This document shows positions 53,242-62,142 of a DNA stretch of 64,000 nt, piece after piece. Where the stretch lies: positions 1 through 64,000 of the forward strand of contig JBNKVM010000001.1 of assembly GCA_050299175.1 (NCBI GenBank), written 5' to 3'. The DNA is from JAPHTQ01 sp050299175 (GTDB lineage: Bacteria; Pseudomonadota; Gammaproteobacteria; Thiohalomonadales; Thiohalomonadaceae). Both the position numbers and the translations under genes were made by a program. How positions within the stretch are numbered: position 1 is the first letter of the stretch; each line of letters starts with the position of its first letter. Under the pieces are notes generated by a model. That model was not told the DNA's origin, did no database searches, and worked only from the letters and a program-made list of their open reading frames with translations.

Positions 53242-56200
53242 TTAGGCAGAAAGCGGTGTAATCGAGTCGGTCCATGTAAAGTCTTTTTCGCGGAACAATT
53301 TGAGACAGGTATCCACTACATCTTCATCATAAATAGTGGCCCGACCACGTTCCACTTCCTTCAGTGCCGAATCGATACCCAGCCCGGGACGATAAGGACG
53401 GTGTGAGGTGATAGCCTCAACCACATCCGCCACCGCGAGAATACGCGCCTCGGGTATAATCTGTTCTTTGAATAAGCCCTGTGGATAGCCACTACCATCA
53501 CAACGTTCGTGGTGCTGCAACACAATATCGGCAATTGGCCAGTCAAACTCCACCCCCTTAAGGATGTCGTAGCCTACCTGTGGGTGAGATTTAATGATGC
53601 CAAACTCACTTTCGCTAAGTCTCCCCGGACGATTCAATATCTCAGCAGGAACATGAATTTTACCCAGGTCATGCACTAATGCCGCCAACCGCAACCCTTC
53701 TACATGTTGTTTGGTCATTCCCATTTCTGTTGCAATGGCCACCGCCAACTGCACCACACGCTGCTGATGACCCGCCGTATAGGGATCGCGTTTTTCCAGC
53801 GTCAACGAGACTGCCTCAATCGTTTGCAACATTGTTTTCTGTATTCGCGCCATACTTTGCTCATGGGCGATATGAGTGCGCTGTGACTGGATGCCATAGG
53901 AAACGTCTCCCGCCATCTCCTGTAACAGAGACAATTCAGCCGAGTCGAAGATGTCCCGAGTAGCAGAAAAAATACCGATTACACCAAATATGGTTTTGCG
54001 ATAAATCAGCGGCAATAACAGCAGAATAGAAACATCACTATCTTGCACTATCTCAACTTGACGTTTAGTCCATCCCCCTTCCTCTAACTCAGATAGTAGT
54101 AGCGGCGTACTATCCTCGAACAAACCGGAAAGAAGTGGCGCAGACAGATTGGTGCGGGGAAGTTCTTCAAACCAAGGACGCATCTGCTCACTGAACTCAC
54201 CACACTCGAACTGCGGCGACAGCTTATCCTCATCATCAGCATAGGCCGCCCAGACAAATGGGTAATTTCCTTCCTCGGCCAATACTCTACAGACACGCTG
54301 CAACAACTCACCTTCCGAGGTAGCGTGAATCATCGAACGGTTACCCTGACTCAGAGTGCGCAAGACGTGATTGGTACGTTCCAGTTGCTGTGTCGCATTG
54401 ACACGTTTGGTAACATCGCGACCGTACAGGTTAGCGTAACCAGATTCCTTGACTGGTGTAATAACAAAGGAATAGTGGCTTTCACCAATCGTGTATTCGA
54501 CCTTTTTCTGTACATTCTCGGCCAGCGCCTCTTTTGCGAATACAATCATCGCACTACAGAAACCATCGTGTTTCGTTTGACACTCCCCCAACAGTATCTT
54601 GCTTGCTGGGTTTTGATACATGACCTCACCTGACTCAGAGACCCGAATAACCGGACTGGGATTTTCCTCGGGGAAACGAGCAAGATTATGAATTTCTTCT
54701 TCAGCCTTAAGTTGTTCACTCACATCAGTAAAAATCGTTACAAATTGATCTTTTTGCGTCTGATAGGCAACTACCTGATAAGAGCGGCCGAGCGGCGCAG
54801 AATAACGAACAAAACCTGCCGCACCACCATTTTGCGCCACCTTGATGTAATCGGTTATCCACTCTTCTTCGATGCCTGGTATTGCTTCACGCACAGAGCG
54901 CCCCACTACGTCTTTTTTACTAAGCCCAGTGAGCCGCTCAAAGGCCGGATTCACATCAAGGAATCGGTAGTCATATGCCTTACCGCTTTCGTCATAGATC
55001 AACTCATGTAACGACATCCCACTGTCCATCATCTCGAACAGGCCGCGAAAACGCTGCTCACTTTTGATGAGTTTTTCTTCAGCCTGCTTGCGTAGCGTGA
55101 TATCGCTGACAAAACCCTCAATATACTGAACACCGTCTTCACTCCGCCCAATACCAACCCCACGCTCCCATACCCAACGCACCGAACCATCCCGATGCAG
55201 CAAGCGGTAAACGAGACTAAATTGCAGCTCTCTGGCAATGGCTCGTTGCACTTCATTCCAGACCATTTCACGATCATCGGGATGTATCAGATCGGCATAA
55301 CTAATACGGTTGTTATGCTCTACCTCATTACGCCGATAGCCAGTCAATTTTTCCACACCATCACTGACAAATTCCATTTTCCAGTCGCGACGGTTTTCGC
55401 AACGGTACGCCATACCGGGAAGATTCCCCAACAGCACATCCAGGCGCCGCTCGTTCTGGCGTATTTTCTCTTCTCGTTCAAATCGCTCAGTCACATCGCT
55501 CAACGAACCGATTAACTCAATCGGTACACCTTCATCATTGAAGCGCGGCGTCACGTGCGCTTCAACCCAGCGCACCCCACCTTCCTTATGTTTCATACGA
55601 CAAGTGATTATTGTGCTGCCTTTGTGCCGAACTGCCTGTCTGATTTCCTGCTCAACCATTTTTACATCTTCATCAAAGATGAGTGTTTTCCATTTATCAC
55701 TCGCATTGACAAATTCATCGCCAGCATAACCGAGCAGACGTTCCGCATTGGGCGCAATAAAACTGACCGCCATATCAGGGATAAGCATCACAAACACAAT
55801 ATCCGGTATTGTGGTGACGATATCGTCGAGAAGTTGCCGATTTTCCCGCAACGCACGCTTGCCCACCTCAAGTTCATCGACCTTTCTGAGCAACTTACGA
55901 ATTAGCATTCGTTGGTGAAGATCGTTCTCATCTTCGAGATGTTCTGGATTCTTTTCAAACCGGGGGGACTTACGATCTTTCCTGGCCTCGATCATTTCCT
56001 GCAGTTTTTGGTGAAAACTTTCTCGATCACCGTTTTTCAGAATAAAGCCAGAGGCGCCAACATGACGTGCCAACTCCTCATCCTCTGGTTCGAGAAAGGT
56101 AGACGAGTAAAAAACCACGGGGACATCGTTCAGGGCATCGTCGCTGCGTACAGCCTGACACAGGCTAAAGCCATCCATGTTGGGCATCAGGACATCGGAA

Positions 56201-56346
56201 ATAATCAAATCGGGATGCACGCTGTGTGCAAGGGTAATGGCATGTTCGCCATCTTCTGCCACATCTACGTCGTATCCATCTGCCATTAAATCGGCGGCAA
56301 CTGCCTTGCGAACTATGGCATTATCCTCGGCCAATAAAATCCTCAT
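53242..56346 (-). CDS. REC-PAS-GAF-HD-GYP phosphodiesterase
   Basis: The 1,034-residue protein has REC (about 1-125, Asp in LIISDVLMPNMDGF), three PAS/PAC units in the same order as its neighbour, a further PAS-like segment (about 560-680), a GAF domain (about 690-840, with LRTLSQGNRSMIHA near its start) and a C-terminal HD-GYP domain with LAALVHDLGKIHVPAEI and HHERCDGSGYPQG. All motif residues for cyclic-di-GMP hydrolysis are visible. The ATG at 56346 with GGAG is preferred over 56385. It probably lowers cyclic-di-GMP in response to a phosphorylation and ligand signal, controlling motility or adhesion. Confidence 0.92.
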   Translation of the reverse strand: MRILLAEDNAIVRKAVAADLMADGYDVDVAEDGEHAITLAHSVHPDLIISDVLMPNMDGFSLCQAVRSDDALNDVPVVFYSSTFLEPEDEELARHVGASGFILKNGDRESFHQKLQEMIEARKDRKSPRFEKNPEHLEDENDLHQRMLIRKLLRKVDELEVGKRALRENRQLLDDIVTTIPDIVFVMLIPDMAVSFIAPNAERLLGYAGDEFVNASDKWKTLIFDEDVKMVEQEIRQAVRHKGSTIITCRMKHKEGGVRWVEAHVTPRFNDEGVPIELIGSLSDVTERFEREEKIRQNERRLDVLLGNLPGMAYRCENRRDWKMEFVSDGVEKLTGYRRNEVEHNNRISYADLIHPDDREMVWNEVQRAIARELQFSLVYRLLHRDGSVRWVWERGVGIGRSEDGVQYIEGFVSDITLRKQAEEKLIKSEQRFRGLFEMMDSGMSLHELIYDESGKAYDYRFLDVNPAFERLTGLSKKDVVGRSVREAIPGIEEEWITDYIKVAQNGGAAGFVRYSAPLGRSYQVVAYQTQKDQFVTIFTDVSEQLKAEEEIHNLARFPEENPSPVIRVSESGEVMYQNPASKILLGECQTKHDGFCSAMIVFAKEALAENVQKKVEYTIGESHYSFVITPVKESGYANLYGRDVTKRVNATQQLERTNHVLRTLSQGNRSMIHATSEGELLQRVCRVLAEEGNYPFVWAAYADDEDKLSPQFECGEFSEQMRPWFEELPRTNLSAPLLSGLFEDSTPLLLSELEEGGWTKRQVEIVQDSDVSILLLLPLIYRKTIFGVIGIFSATRDIFDSAELSLLQEMAGDVSYGIQSQRTHIAHEQSMARIQKTMLQTIEAVSLTLEKRDPYTAGHQQRVVQLAVAIATEMGMTKQHVEGLRLAALVHDLGKIHVPAEILNRPGRLSESEFGIIKSHPQVGYDILKGVEFDWPIADIVLQHHERCDGSGYPQGLFKEQIIPEARILAVADVVEAITSHRPYRPGLGIDSALKEVERGRATIYDEDVVDTCLKLFREKDFTWTDSITPLSA

Positions 56347-56474
56347 GTTTTCTCCGTAAAACACCACGGCGTTCATGCCACACAAGAAGGCTAAACCCGC
56401 TTTATTATGGTGATTGCAGAAAGTGCGTGTTTGGAGAAAGGATAGTAAAAATATACGGAATGGATAGGGAAAAT

Positions 56475-57656
56475 TTATCTTCCCAGATAAACGGCGATTC
56501 TACGTATACCCTCCTCCAATTGTTCAAGGGAAGTGGTATAGGCAAAACGTAGATGTTTCTGTGGAAGATGAGTACCGAAATCAATACCGGGTGTCACTGC
56601 AACACCGGCCTGTTCCAGCAAATCCATGGCAAAACGATAACTGTCGTCGGTGAAACGGCTGCAATCGGCATAGAGGTAAAAAGCACCCTGAGGTGTAATG
56701 GGAATATCAAATCCCAGTTTTCGTAACGCCGGCAGTAAATAGTCACGACGTTGGCGAAAGATATCCCGGCGTTGCTCCAGAATTTCAAGATTTTGCGGTT
56801 CAAATGCGGCTAGCGCGGCATACTGTGCCAATGTCGGCGCAGCGATAAAGAGATTCTGCATCAATTTTTCTACGTCACGAATGTAACGTTCTGGCACCAC
56901 CAGCCAACCCAGTCTCCAACCGGTCATGCAGAAGTATTTGGAAAAACTGTTGATGACGAACAGCTCATCACTGACGGCGAGAGCTGTGTCATCGTCGCCA
57001 TCGTAAATCAGACCGTGGTAGATCTCATCAACCAACATGGCACCGCCACGCTCTACCGTCAGAGCTGCCATGGATGCCAGTTCACGCTTTTCTACGACTG
57101 TTCCTGTGGGATTCGAGGGACTGGCCAGTAACACGGCGCGTGTCTCTTTCACCCAATGTTGGTGCAGTAATTCGGCATTCAACTGGTAACCCGTCGAGGC
57201 ATCGACCTCAATACCGCGCGCCTTTCCTTCAACGAAACGGACGAAATGGCGATTGCAGGGATAACCAGGATCGGCCAGCAATACTTCGCTGTCCCTGTCC
57301 AGCAAAACGCCAAGGGCAAGAAGCAGTGCACCGGATGCACCAGGGGTAATCACGATACGCCGGACTGGTACCTCCACCCCATAGCGCTGACGGTAGAAAC
57401 CGGCAATCGCCTCTCGCAGGTCAGGTAATCCCATGGCCGGAGTGTAGTGGGTCTCGCCTGCGATAAGTGCCTGCTGGGCCGCATCCAGCACTGGCTGCGG
57501 GGTGGAAAAGTCGGGTTCACCGATCTCCATATGGACGATGGAACGCCCCTCAGCCTCCAACTGGCGCGCCTTCGCCAACAGGTCCATGACATGGAATGGC
57601 TCAATCTCCGCCATGCGGCGGGCGAGCGGAGGCTTACGGGTTTGATCAGCGGCCAT
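56475..57656 (-). CDS. class I/II pyridoxal-phosphate aminotransferase
   Basis: The 393-residue protein is a fold-type I aminotransferase: VHMEIGEPDFSTPQPVLDAA near the N-terminus, TPGASGALLLALG, NPTGTV, DEIYHGL and the PLP-binding lysine in NSFSKYFCMTGWRLGW. The overall look is that of aspartate/alanine-type aminotransferases of subgroup I-alpha/gamma; the substrate is not certain. ATG at 57656 overlaps the end of the phosphatase gene by 11 bases, so the two genes are probably coupled. Confidence 0.9.
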   Translation of the reverse strand: MAADQTRKPPLARRMAEIEPFHVMDLLAKARQLEAEGRSIVHMEIGEPDFSTPQPVLDAAQQALIAGETHYTPAMGLPDLREAIAGFYRQRYGVEVPVRRIVITPGASGALLLALGVLLDRDSEVLLADPGYPCNRHFVRFVEGKARGIEVDASTGYQLNAELLHQHWVKETRAVLLASPSNPTGTVVEKRELASMAALTVERGGAMLVDEIYHGLIYDGDDDTALAVSDELFVINSFSKYFCMTGWRLGWLVVPERYIRDVEKLMQNLFIAAPTLAQYAALAAFEPQNLEILEQRRDIFRQRRDYLLPALRKLGFDIPITPQGAFYLYADCSRFTDDSYRFAMDLLEQAGVAVTPGIDFGTHLPQKHLRFAYTTSLEQLEEGIRRIAVYLGR

Positions 57657-58407
57657 GCAAGCGCTTGACCAGGGAAAGATTCAGGCAAGTGGCACCGTCT
57701 GCGTCTCCCTCCAGGACGGTAAAGGGCTGTTCCGGTTCACCCCAGTGATCGAGCACGATGGCAGCGCCACGGAAGTCCTCATCCCGGGTGTAACCATTGA
57801 CTGCTACGATGGTCTTGAGTCCCGCCCCCTGAGAGGCGCGAATACCGTTGTGGGAATCCTCGAAAGCAATACATTCCGCCGGGGTCAGACCCATCTTCTC
57901 CATTGCATATATATAGATGTCTGGCGCGGGCTTCTTCGCCGGGACCACATCTCCTGCGGCGATCACCTCGAACCACTCCATGGCATCGCGAGCCAGGGCG
58001 TTTTGCAGCAGGGCGGAGACATTCTCCGGCGTGGTGGTAGTGGCCACTGCCAGACGCATGCCCGCCTCGCGAGCTTCCAGTAGCAGGCGACGCACGCCCG
58101 GACGCAACGGAATCAGCCCCTCGCCCAGCATCTCGACATAGTGACGGGTCTTGGCCTTATGCAGCCCGGCGATAAATTCATCCAGGTCACCCGAATGCTG
58201 GAACCCGGTATTGAAATTATCCAGGTAGTAGCGGATGCGCTCCTTGCCGCCGGTCACTGCCAGCAGTTTGCCGTAGAGCGCCTCGCTCCACTCCCAGTCC
58301 AACCCCGCCTCGGCAAAAGCACGGTTAAAGGCAACCCGATGACCATCCCGTTCGGTATCGGCCAGAGTGCCATCCACATCGAATAACAGTGCAGAAAGTG
58401 TTGTCAT
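57646..58407 (-). CDS. CbbY/CbbZ-like HAD phosphatase
   Basis: The 253-residue HAD protein starts MTTLSALLFDVDGTLADTER (motif I), with motif II in VATTTTPENVSA, motif III Lys around VVPAKKPAPDIY and motif IV in IAFEDSHNGIRAS. This is the signature of CbbY-type proteins, which dephosphorylate xylulose-1,5-bisphosphate, an inhibitor of Rubisco, in autotrophs. A general sugar-phosphatase is an alternative. The start at 58407 matches the family; the longer frame to 58467 adds unrelated sequence. It is cotranscribed with the aminotransferase. Confidence 0.85.
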   Translation of the reverse strand: MTTLSALLFDVDGTLADTERDGHRVAFNRAFAEAGLDWEWSEALYGKLLAVTGGKERIRYYLDNFNTGFQHSGDLDEFIAGLHKAKTRHYVEMLGEGLIPLRPGVRRLLLEAREAGMRLAVATTTTPENVSALLQNALARDAMEWFEVIAAGDVVPAKKPAPDIYIYAMEKMGLTPAECIAFEDSHNGIRASQGAGLKTIVAVNGYTRDEDFRGAAIVLDHWGEPEQPFTVLEGDADGATCLNLSLVKRLHGR

Positions 58408-58487
58408 TGTCCTGTATCTGTCGCGTTCAGGGCGCTGTAGATTACCCGACAACGGCAGCGAATGCACCCGCCGAAGCAGCCCTAAAG

Positions 58488-58516
58488 TTGCGCCCCCCGG
58501 TTACATCTGGTATAGA
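58488..58516 (+). promoter_or_regulatory. possible dksA promoter
   Basis: TTGCGC at 58488-58493 and TATAGA at 58511-58516 are separated by 17 bases and point towards dksA. The matches to consensus are three and four of six, so the call is weak. Confidence 0.3.
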
Positions 58517-58535
58517 TGCGCGCTTGATTTTTGTG

Positions 58536-58553
58536 GAACCCCTGAGGGGGTTC
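58536..58553 (+). promoter_or_regulatory. hairpin in the dksA leader
   Basis: GAACCCC and GGGGTTC form a perfect 7-base stem with a TGAG tetraloop, about 95 bases upstream of the dksA start. There is no U-tract on the plus strand, so it is more likely a leader structure or overlapping attenuator than a terminator. Confidence 0.35.
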
Positions 58554-58647
58554 AGACGTGATTTGCCACAGGCGTCCCTGGAACGCGGATAGTCCGGTAA
58601 CATCGAACCTCTATTGAAGTTACGCTTTGCGCAGGAGAACCAAGCGT

Positions 58648-59370
58648 ATGCCAGCAAAGAAAGCAGCTACACCCAAGAAGGCGGCCGCGAAGAAAGCGGT
58701 AAAAAAAGCCGTAGCGAAAAAAGCGGTTAAAAAAGCTGTCGCAAAGAAACCGACGGTAAAAAAGGCTGCGCCTAAGAAGGCTGCAGTCAACAAGACCGTC
58801 ACCCCGAAGGCTCCGGCCAAGAAAGCACCCGTAAAGAAACCGGTGGCGAAGAAAGCCCCGGCAGCAAAAAAGAAATCTGTCCCTACTGCAAAGAAAGCCA
58901 CTGTGAAATCAACCAGCCAAAAGAAAGCCCCTGCTAAAAAAGTCCGTACCGCCAACCTGGAAGGGGTCGGTCACGTTGAACCCTATGTGGAGAAAAAAGG
59001 CGAAGAGTATATGAGCGCACCGATGCGCGAGCACTTCCGCCAGATTCTGCTGCACTGGAAAAAGGAGTTGATGGAAGAGGTAGACCGTACCGTGCATCAT
59101 ATGCAGGATGAAGCGGCCAACTTCCCAGACCCCAACGACCGTGCCAGTCAGGAATCAGACTTCACCATGGAGCTACGCACCCGCGACCGCGAGCGTAAGC
59201 TGCTGAAGAAGATCAATGAATCCCTCGACCTGCTGGAAGAGGGTGAATATGGCTACTGCGAAAGCTGCGGCGTCGAAATCGGCCTGCGCCGTCTGGAGGC
59301 CCGCCCCACAGCGACCCTCTGCATCGACTGTAAAACGCTCGACGAGATTCGGGAAAAGCAGCGCGGCTAA
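58648..59370 (+). CDS. dksA: RNA polymerase-binding factor DksA with histone-H1-like N-terminal tail
   Basis: The 240-residue protein ends in a complete DksA: GVGHVEPYVEKKGEEYMSAP, the coiled-coil tip with FPDPNDRASQESD (two Asp residues), and the zinc finger YCESCGVEIGLRRLEARP with LCIDCK. This binds the RNA polymerase secondary channel and with ppGpp sets the stringent response. The first 100 residues, absent from E. coli DksA (151 residues), are Lys/Ala/Pro repeats of KKA(V/A)KK type, like AlgP and eukaryotic H1 tails, and should bind DNA or RNA. GGAG precedes the ATG. The tail is continuous with the DksA domain in one reading frame, so this is a natural fusion rather than a sequencing artefact. 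Confidence 0.95.
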   Translation: MPAKKAATPKKAAAKKAVKKAVAKKAVKKAVAKKPTVKKAAPKKAAVNKTVTPKAPAKKAPVKKPVAKKAPAAKKKSVPTAKKATVKSTSQKKAPAKKVRTANLEGVGHVEPYVEKKGEEYMSAPMREHFRQILLHWKKELMEEVDRTVHHMQDEAANFPDPNDRASQESDFTMELRTRDRERKLLKKINESLDLLEEGEYGYCESCGVEIGLRRLEARPTATLCIDCKTLDEIREKQRG

Positions 59371-59382
59371 GCTAGCCTGCCG

Positions 59383-59422
59383 AACAACAAGAAAGGGAGC
59401 CCAGGCTCCCTTTTTTGTTGTT
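59383..59422 (+). terminator. intrinsic terminator after dksA
   Basis: A near-perfect long inverted repeat with a GGGAGCC/GGCTCCC core and a 2-3-base loop, extended by AACAAC/GTTGTT arms, lies 13 bases after the dksA stop. Its left arm carries an A-run and its right arm a T-run (CCCTTTTTT), so it can work in both directions. Confidence 0.9.
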
Positions 59423-59444
59423 CAGTCAGTACCTAATTGAACGG

Positions 59445-59753
59445 TCAACGCTCATCCGGTTTGCGCCGATCCTCCTGCACCTTGAGGTTATTCTCTTCGG
59501 CGAACCGCATAATATAGGAGTAAGCGTTCGGGTTCCGCTTTGCCAGCCCTTTTGATACCAGCAGACACTTGCGACCTTCGATCACGCAGGGCTTAACATC
59601 GTTCGAATAGTGCAACCGATGGTCGGCTTTGAACGTGCCCAGACTCGCCGAGATTCGTTCAATCCAGTCGCTGGGACGGAACCGTTGTCCGTCGTTCTTC
59701 ACACTTTCAATTACCCAGCTTTCTTCATCTTCGGTTGCCATGCTCTTCACCAT
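59445..59753 (-). CDS. DUF3579 family protein
   Basis: This 102-residue cytosolic protein matches DUF3579: WVIESVKNDGQRFRPSDWIE, VKPCVIEGRKCLLVSKGLAK and NPNAYSYIMRFAEENNLKV. Such proteins are widespread in beta- and gammaproteobacteria with unknown role. ATG at 59753 is used; MATEDEESW at 59741 is an equally good start. It is the only minus-strand gene in this plus-strand stretch and converges on dksA. Confidence 0.85.
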   Translation of the reverse strand: MVKSMATEDEESWVIESVKNDGQRFRPSDWIERISASLGTFKADHRLHYSNDVKPCVIEGRKCLLVSKGLAKRNPNAYSYIMRFAEENNLKVQEDRRKPDER

Positions 59754-59880
59754 CTTTGAGTATTGTTATCAGTAAAACACAGACTCCAGGCAATGTCCTG
59801 CAACATCACCCGCCTTTCATGCATCGCACCACTCTTTTATAGTGTGGGCCACTCATCCGCATGCAACCCACGAGGGCCCG

Positions 59881-60546
59881 ATGCAAACCTTAGACACTAT
59901 CACCTCACGTCAGAGTTCCCGTGCCTTTCTTGCCAGGGAAGTCTCGCAGCATACCATTACGGAAATCTTAAATGCCGCACGCTGGGCGCCCTCTGGCGCC
60001 AATATGCAACCCTGGCGAGTTGCCGTCGTCAGAGGCCAAAGCAAACAGCGTATCGGCGATGCCATTCTGACCGCACGCAAAAATGGCCTGGAGAGTTCAC
60101 CCGATTACCACTATTACCCTGCCGAATGGTTCGAACCCTATGCACAGCGGCGCAAAACCACTGGCCTGGCACTCTACTCGGCACTCGGCATCGGCCGTGA
60201 CGACAAACAGGCGCGTCTCGACGCCTGGGACAACAACTATCGCTTTTTCGGCGCGCCGGTCGGATTGGTGGTCTTCGTCGACTGCCGTCTCGGTAAAGGG
60301 AGTTGGCTCGATATCGGAATGTTCCTGCAGAACATCATGCTCGCTGCCCAGGATGCGGGACTTGCCACCTGTCCCCAGGCATCAATTGCCGAATATCCTG
60401 AAATAGTACGCGATATCCTCAGCATCGAAAACAACTGGGCACTCGTCTGTGGCATCGCCCTGGGTTATGCCGATCCCGATGCCGCGATCAATAACTACCG
60501 CACCACCCGGGAAACCGTAGAGAATTTCACCACCTGGCATGACTAA
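59881..60546 (+). CDS. nitroreductase-family flavoprotein
   Basis: The 221-residue protein has the nitroreductase signature: RQSSRAFLAREVSQHTITEI, the FMN-binding AARWAPSGANMQPWRVAVV, and a C-terminal GIALGYADPDAAINNYRTT. The protein probably binds FMN, works as a dimer and uses NAD(P)H. The substrate is not predictable. The start at 59881 is chosen because the family N-terminus begins there. Its end overlaps the start of gluQ by 8 bases, so the two are cotranscribed. Confidence 0.9.
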   Translation: MQTLDTITSRQSSRAFLAREVSQHTITEILNAARWAPSGANMQPWRVAVVRGQSKQRIGDAILTARKNGLESSPDYHYYPAEWFEPYAQRRKTTGLALYSALGIGRDDKQARLDAWDNNYRFFGAPVGLVVFVDCRLGKGSWLDIGMFLQNIMLAAQDAGLATCPQASIAEYPEIVRDILSIENNWALVCGIALGYADPDAAINNYRTTRETVENFTTWHD

Positions 60547-61456
60547 CACCATATCGGGATACCGCGGCCGCTTCGCTCCCTCTCCCACCGGGCCATTACA
60601 CTTCGGCTCGCTGGTGGCGGCAGTGGGCAGTTATCTTGAAGCCCGCAGTCACCAGGGCAAATGGCTGGTACGCATTGAAGACCTCGACCCACCACGAGAG
60701 GTCCCCGGCGCGGACAAACTGATCCTCAATACCCTGGAGCGCTATGGCTTCGAATGGGATGGCGAAGTGGTCTATCAGAGCCAGCGTCACGATCTCTATC
60801 TCGACGCCCTCGACACACTGCAACGAATGGGACTGCTCTATCGCTGCGGCTGTTCGCGTAAAGAGATCGCGGAACAGGGCCAACAACGGAGCTTGCCTGT
60901 CGGAGTCTATCCTGGCACCTGCCGCGCCCGGCAGGCAAACATTCACCAACAATACGCCCTGCGTCTGCTGACCGATGGCCAACAGGTTGAATTCGAGGAT
61001 GCGATTCAGGGCGTGCAAAAACAGGACCTCGAGAACGAGGTAGGCGACTTCGTCCTACGCCGCGCCGATGGCCTGTTTGCCTACCAATTGGCGGTGGTGG
61101 TGGACGATGCCCTGCAGCAAATTACCGAGGTGGTGCGTGGCAGCGATCTGCTCGACTCCACCCCCAGACAAATCCTTTTACAACGTTACCTAGGCTACCC
61201 CACTCCAGCCTATCGGCACTTGCCGATCGCGGTGAATAACGAAGGACTCAAATTGAGCAAACAGACCTATGCGCCGGCGCTGGAAACGGATAATTCCCTG
61301 CCCGTGCTGTGGCAGGCGCTCGAATTTCTTGGCCAGCAACCCCCACAGGAACTGCTGGAGGGTGAACTGGCAAGCTTCTGGCGCTGGGCACGCGATCATT
61401 GGCAAGGCGAAGCGGTTCCCCGTAAACTGGCGCTCCACTGGCACTCCACAGCATGA
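60539..61456 (+). CDS. gluQ: glutamyl-Q tRNA(Asp) synthetase
   Basis: The 305-residue protein is a truncated class I glutamyl-tRNA synthetase lacking the anticodon-binding domain. The HIGH-like motif reads RFAPSPTGPLHFGSLVAAVG, the KMSKS-like motif is KLSKQ, and IEDLDPPREVPGA is typical. Zinc ligands are suggested by RCGCSRKE and the later GTCR. It adds glutamate to queuosine in tRNA(Asp); queF for queuosine synthesis is in the same window. The order dksA-gluQ is conserved in many gammaproteobacteria. Confidence 0.95.
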   Translation: MTNTISGYRGRFAPSPTGPLHFGSLVAAVGSYLEARSHQGKWLVRIEDLDPPREVPGADKLILNTLERYGFEWDGEVVYQSQRHDLYLDALDTLQRMGLLYRCGCSRKEIAEQGQQRSLPVGVYPGTCRARQANIHQQYALRLLTDGQQVEFEDAIQGVQKQDLENEVGDFVLRRADGLFAYQLAVVVDDALQQITEVVRGSDLLDSTPRQILLQRYLGYPTPAYRHLPIAVNNEGLKLSKQTYAPALETDNSLPVLWQALEFLGQQPPQELLEGELASFWRWARDHWQGEAVPRKLALHWHSTA

Positions 61457-61463
61457 CAAAACC

Positions 61464-61904
61464 ATGAACGACAACAGCACCCCTTTCCTCGACCACTATC
61501 GCGGCTATTTCCGCAACCTGCTCAAATGGGAAGATCTTGATGCCTTCTGGCAGGTGCTCCGTAGTGACGATGCGAAATCCTGGTATGTCTATGCGGTAGG
61601 CGAAACACCGCCCGAACAGACCGTTAGCCGTGATCAACTACTCCATTTCATCGAGCAGATCGACGAGTTGCTGCACAAGGAGCACCACGAGGACTACTGC
61701 GGTATCGTTTATGTCGACGATGTGAATGACCCTGGCTTCATCAAAATCTACGACCCGCACAATCTTGGCAGTGTCTGTGGCCCGGGCTTCGGCCCACCGC
61801 CTTTCCCCGGCTGGATCCTCTCCCTACTGCCACCCACCGACCTCAATATCGCCTTTCCACCGCCCGGCAATCGCCGCCGCTGGTGGCAACGAATCTTCGG
61901 CTGA
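61464..61904 (+). CDS. protein of unknown function between gluQ and cbrA
   Basis: I cannot name this 146-residue protein. It begins MNDNSTPFLDHYRGYFRNLL, contains two acidic, His-rich stretches (LLHKEHHEDYCGIVYVDD) and a Gly/Pro-rich turn, and ends with a Trp/Arg-rich stretch (RRRWWQRIFG). It has no signal peptide. ATG at 61464 is 7 bases after gluQ. Conserved position next to gluQ/cbrA suggests it belongs to the operon, but no function can be given. Confidence 0.7.
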   Translation: MNDNSTPFLDHYRGYFRNLLKWEDLDAFWQVLRSDDAKSWYVYAVGETPPEQTVSRDQLLHFIEQIDELLHKEHHEDYCGIVYVDDVNDPGFIKIYDPHNLGSVCGPGFGPPPFPGWILSLLPPTDLNIAFPPPGNRRRWWQRIFG

Positions 61905-61941
61905 TATTGTTACGAATCGTAACAGATGATAGGCTTCGCCG

Positions 61942-62142
61942 ATGCCGCGAAGCAAAGAACACGAACAGCATCTGGACCGGGTCATCCTGCTGTTTATTCT
62001 GGCCCTGTTCCTGCTCCTCTCCCCCATCATTGAGTGGTGGGCAGCGGACGACAGCGTCTGGTACGCCCCCTACCTGATCTGGGCCGGGCTGATCTTCCTC
62101 ACCCATCGCCTGCAGCGGTATTTGAAGCGCCATGAGCTTTGA
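61942..62142 (+). CDS. small membrane protein overlapping cbrA
   Basis: The 66-residue protein has two helices (about 14-31 and 41-57) between charged ends: MPRSKEHEQHLDR and HRLQRYLKRHEL. Its last 11 bases overlap the start of the sensor gene. In pseudomonads a small ORF of this kind (called cbrX) precedes cbrA and is translationally linked to it; position and size match, so this is the likely counterpart. Confidence 0.75.
   Translation: MPRSKEHEQHLDRVILLFILALFLLLSPIIEWWAADDSVWYAPYLIWAGLIFLTHRLQRYLKRHEL

Noticed and set aside
58620..58955. Minus-strand open frame of Phe/Ala-rich hydrophobic sequence
   Set aside because: It is the reverse complement of the Lys/Ala tail of DksA; the apparent membrane protein is a composition artefact.
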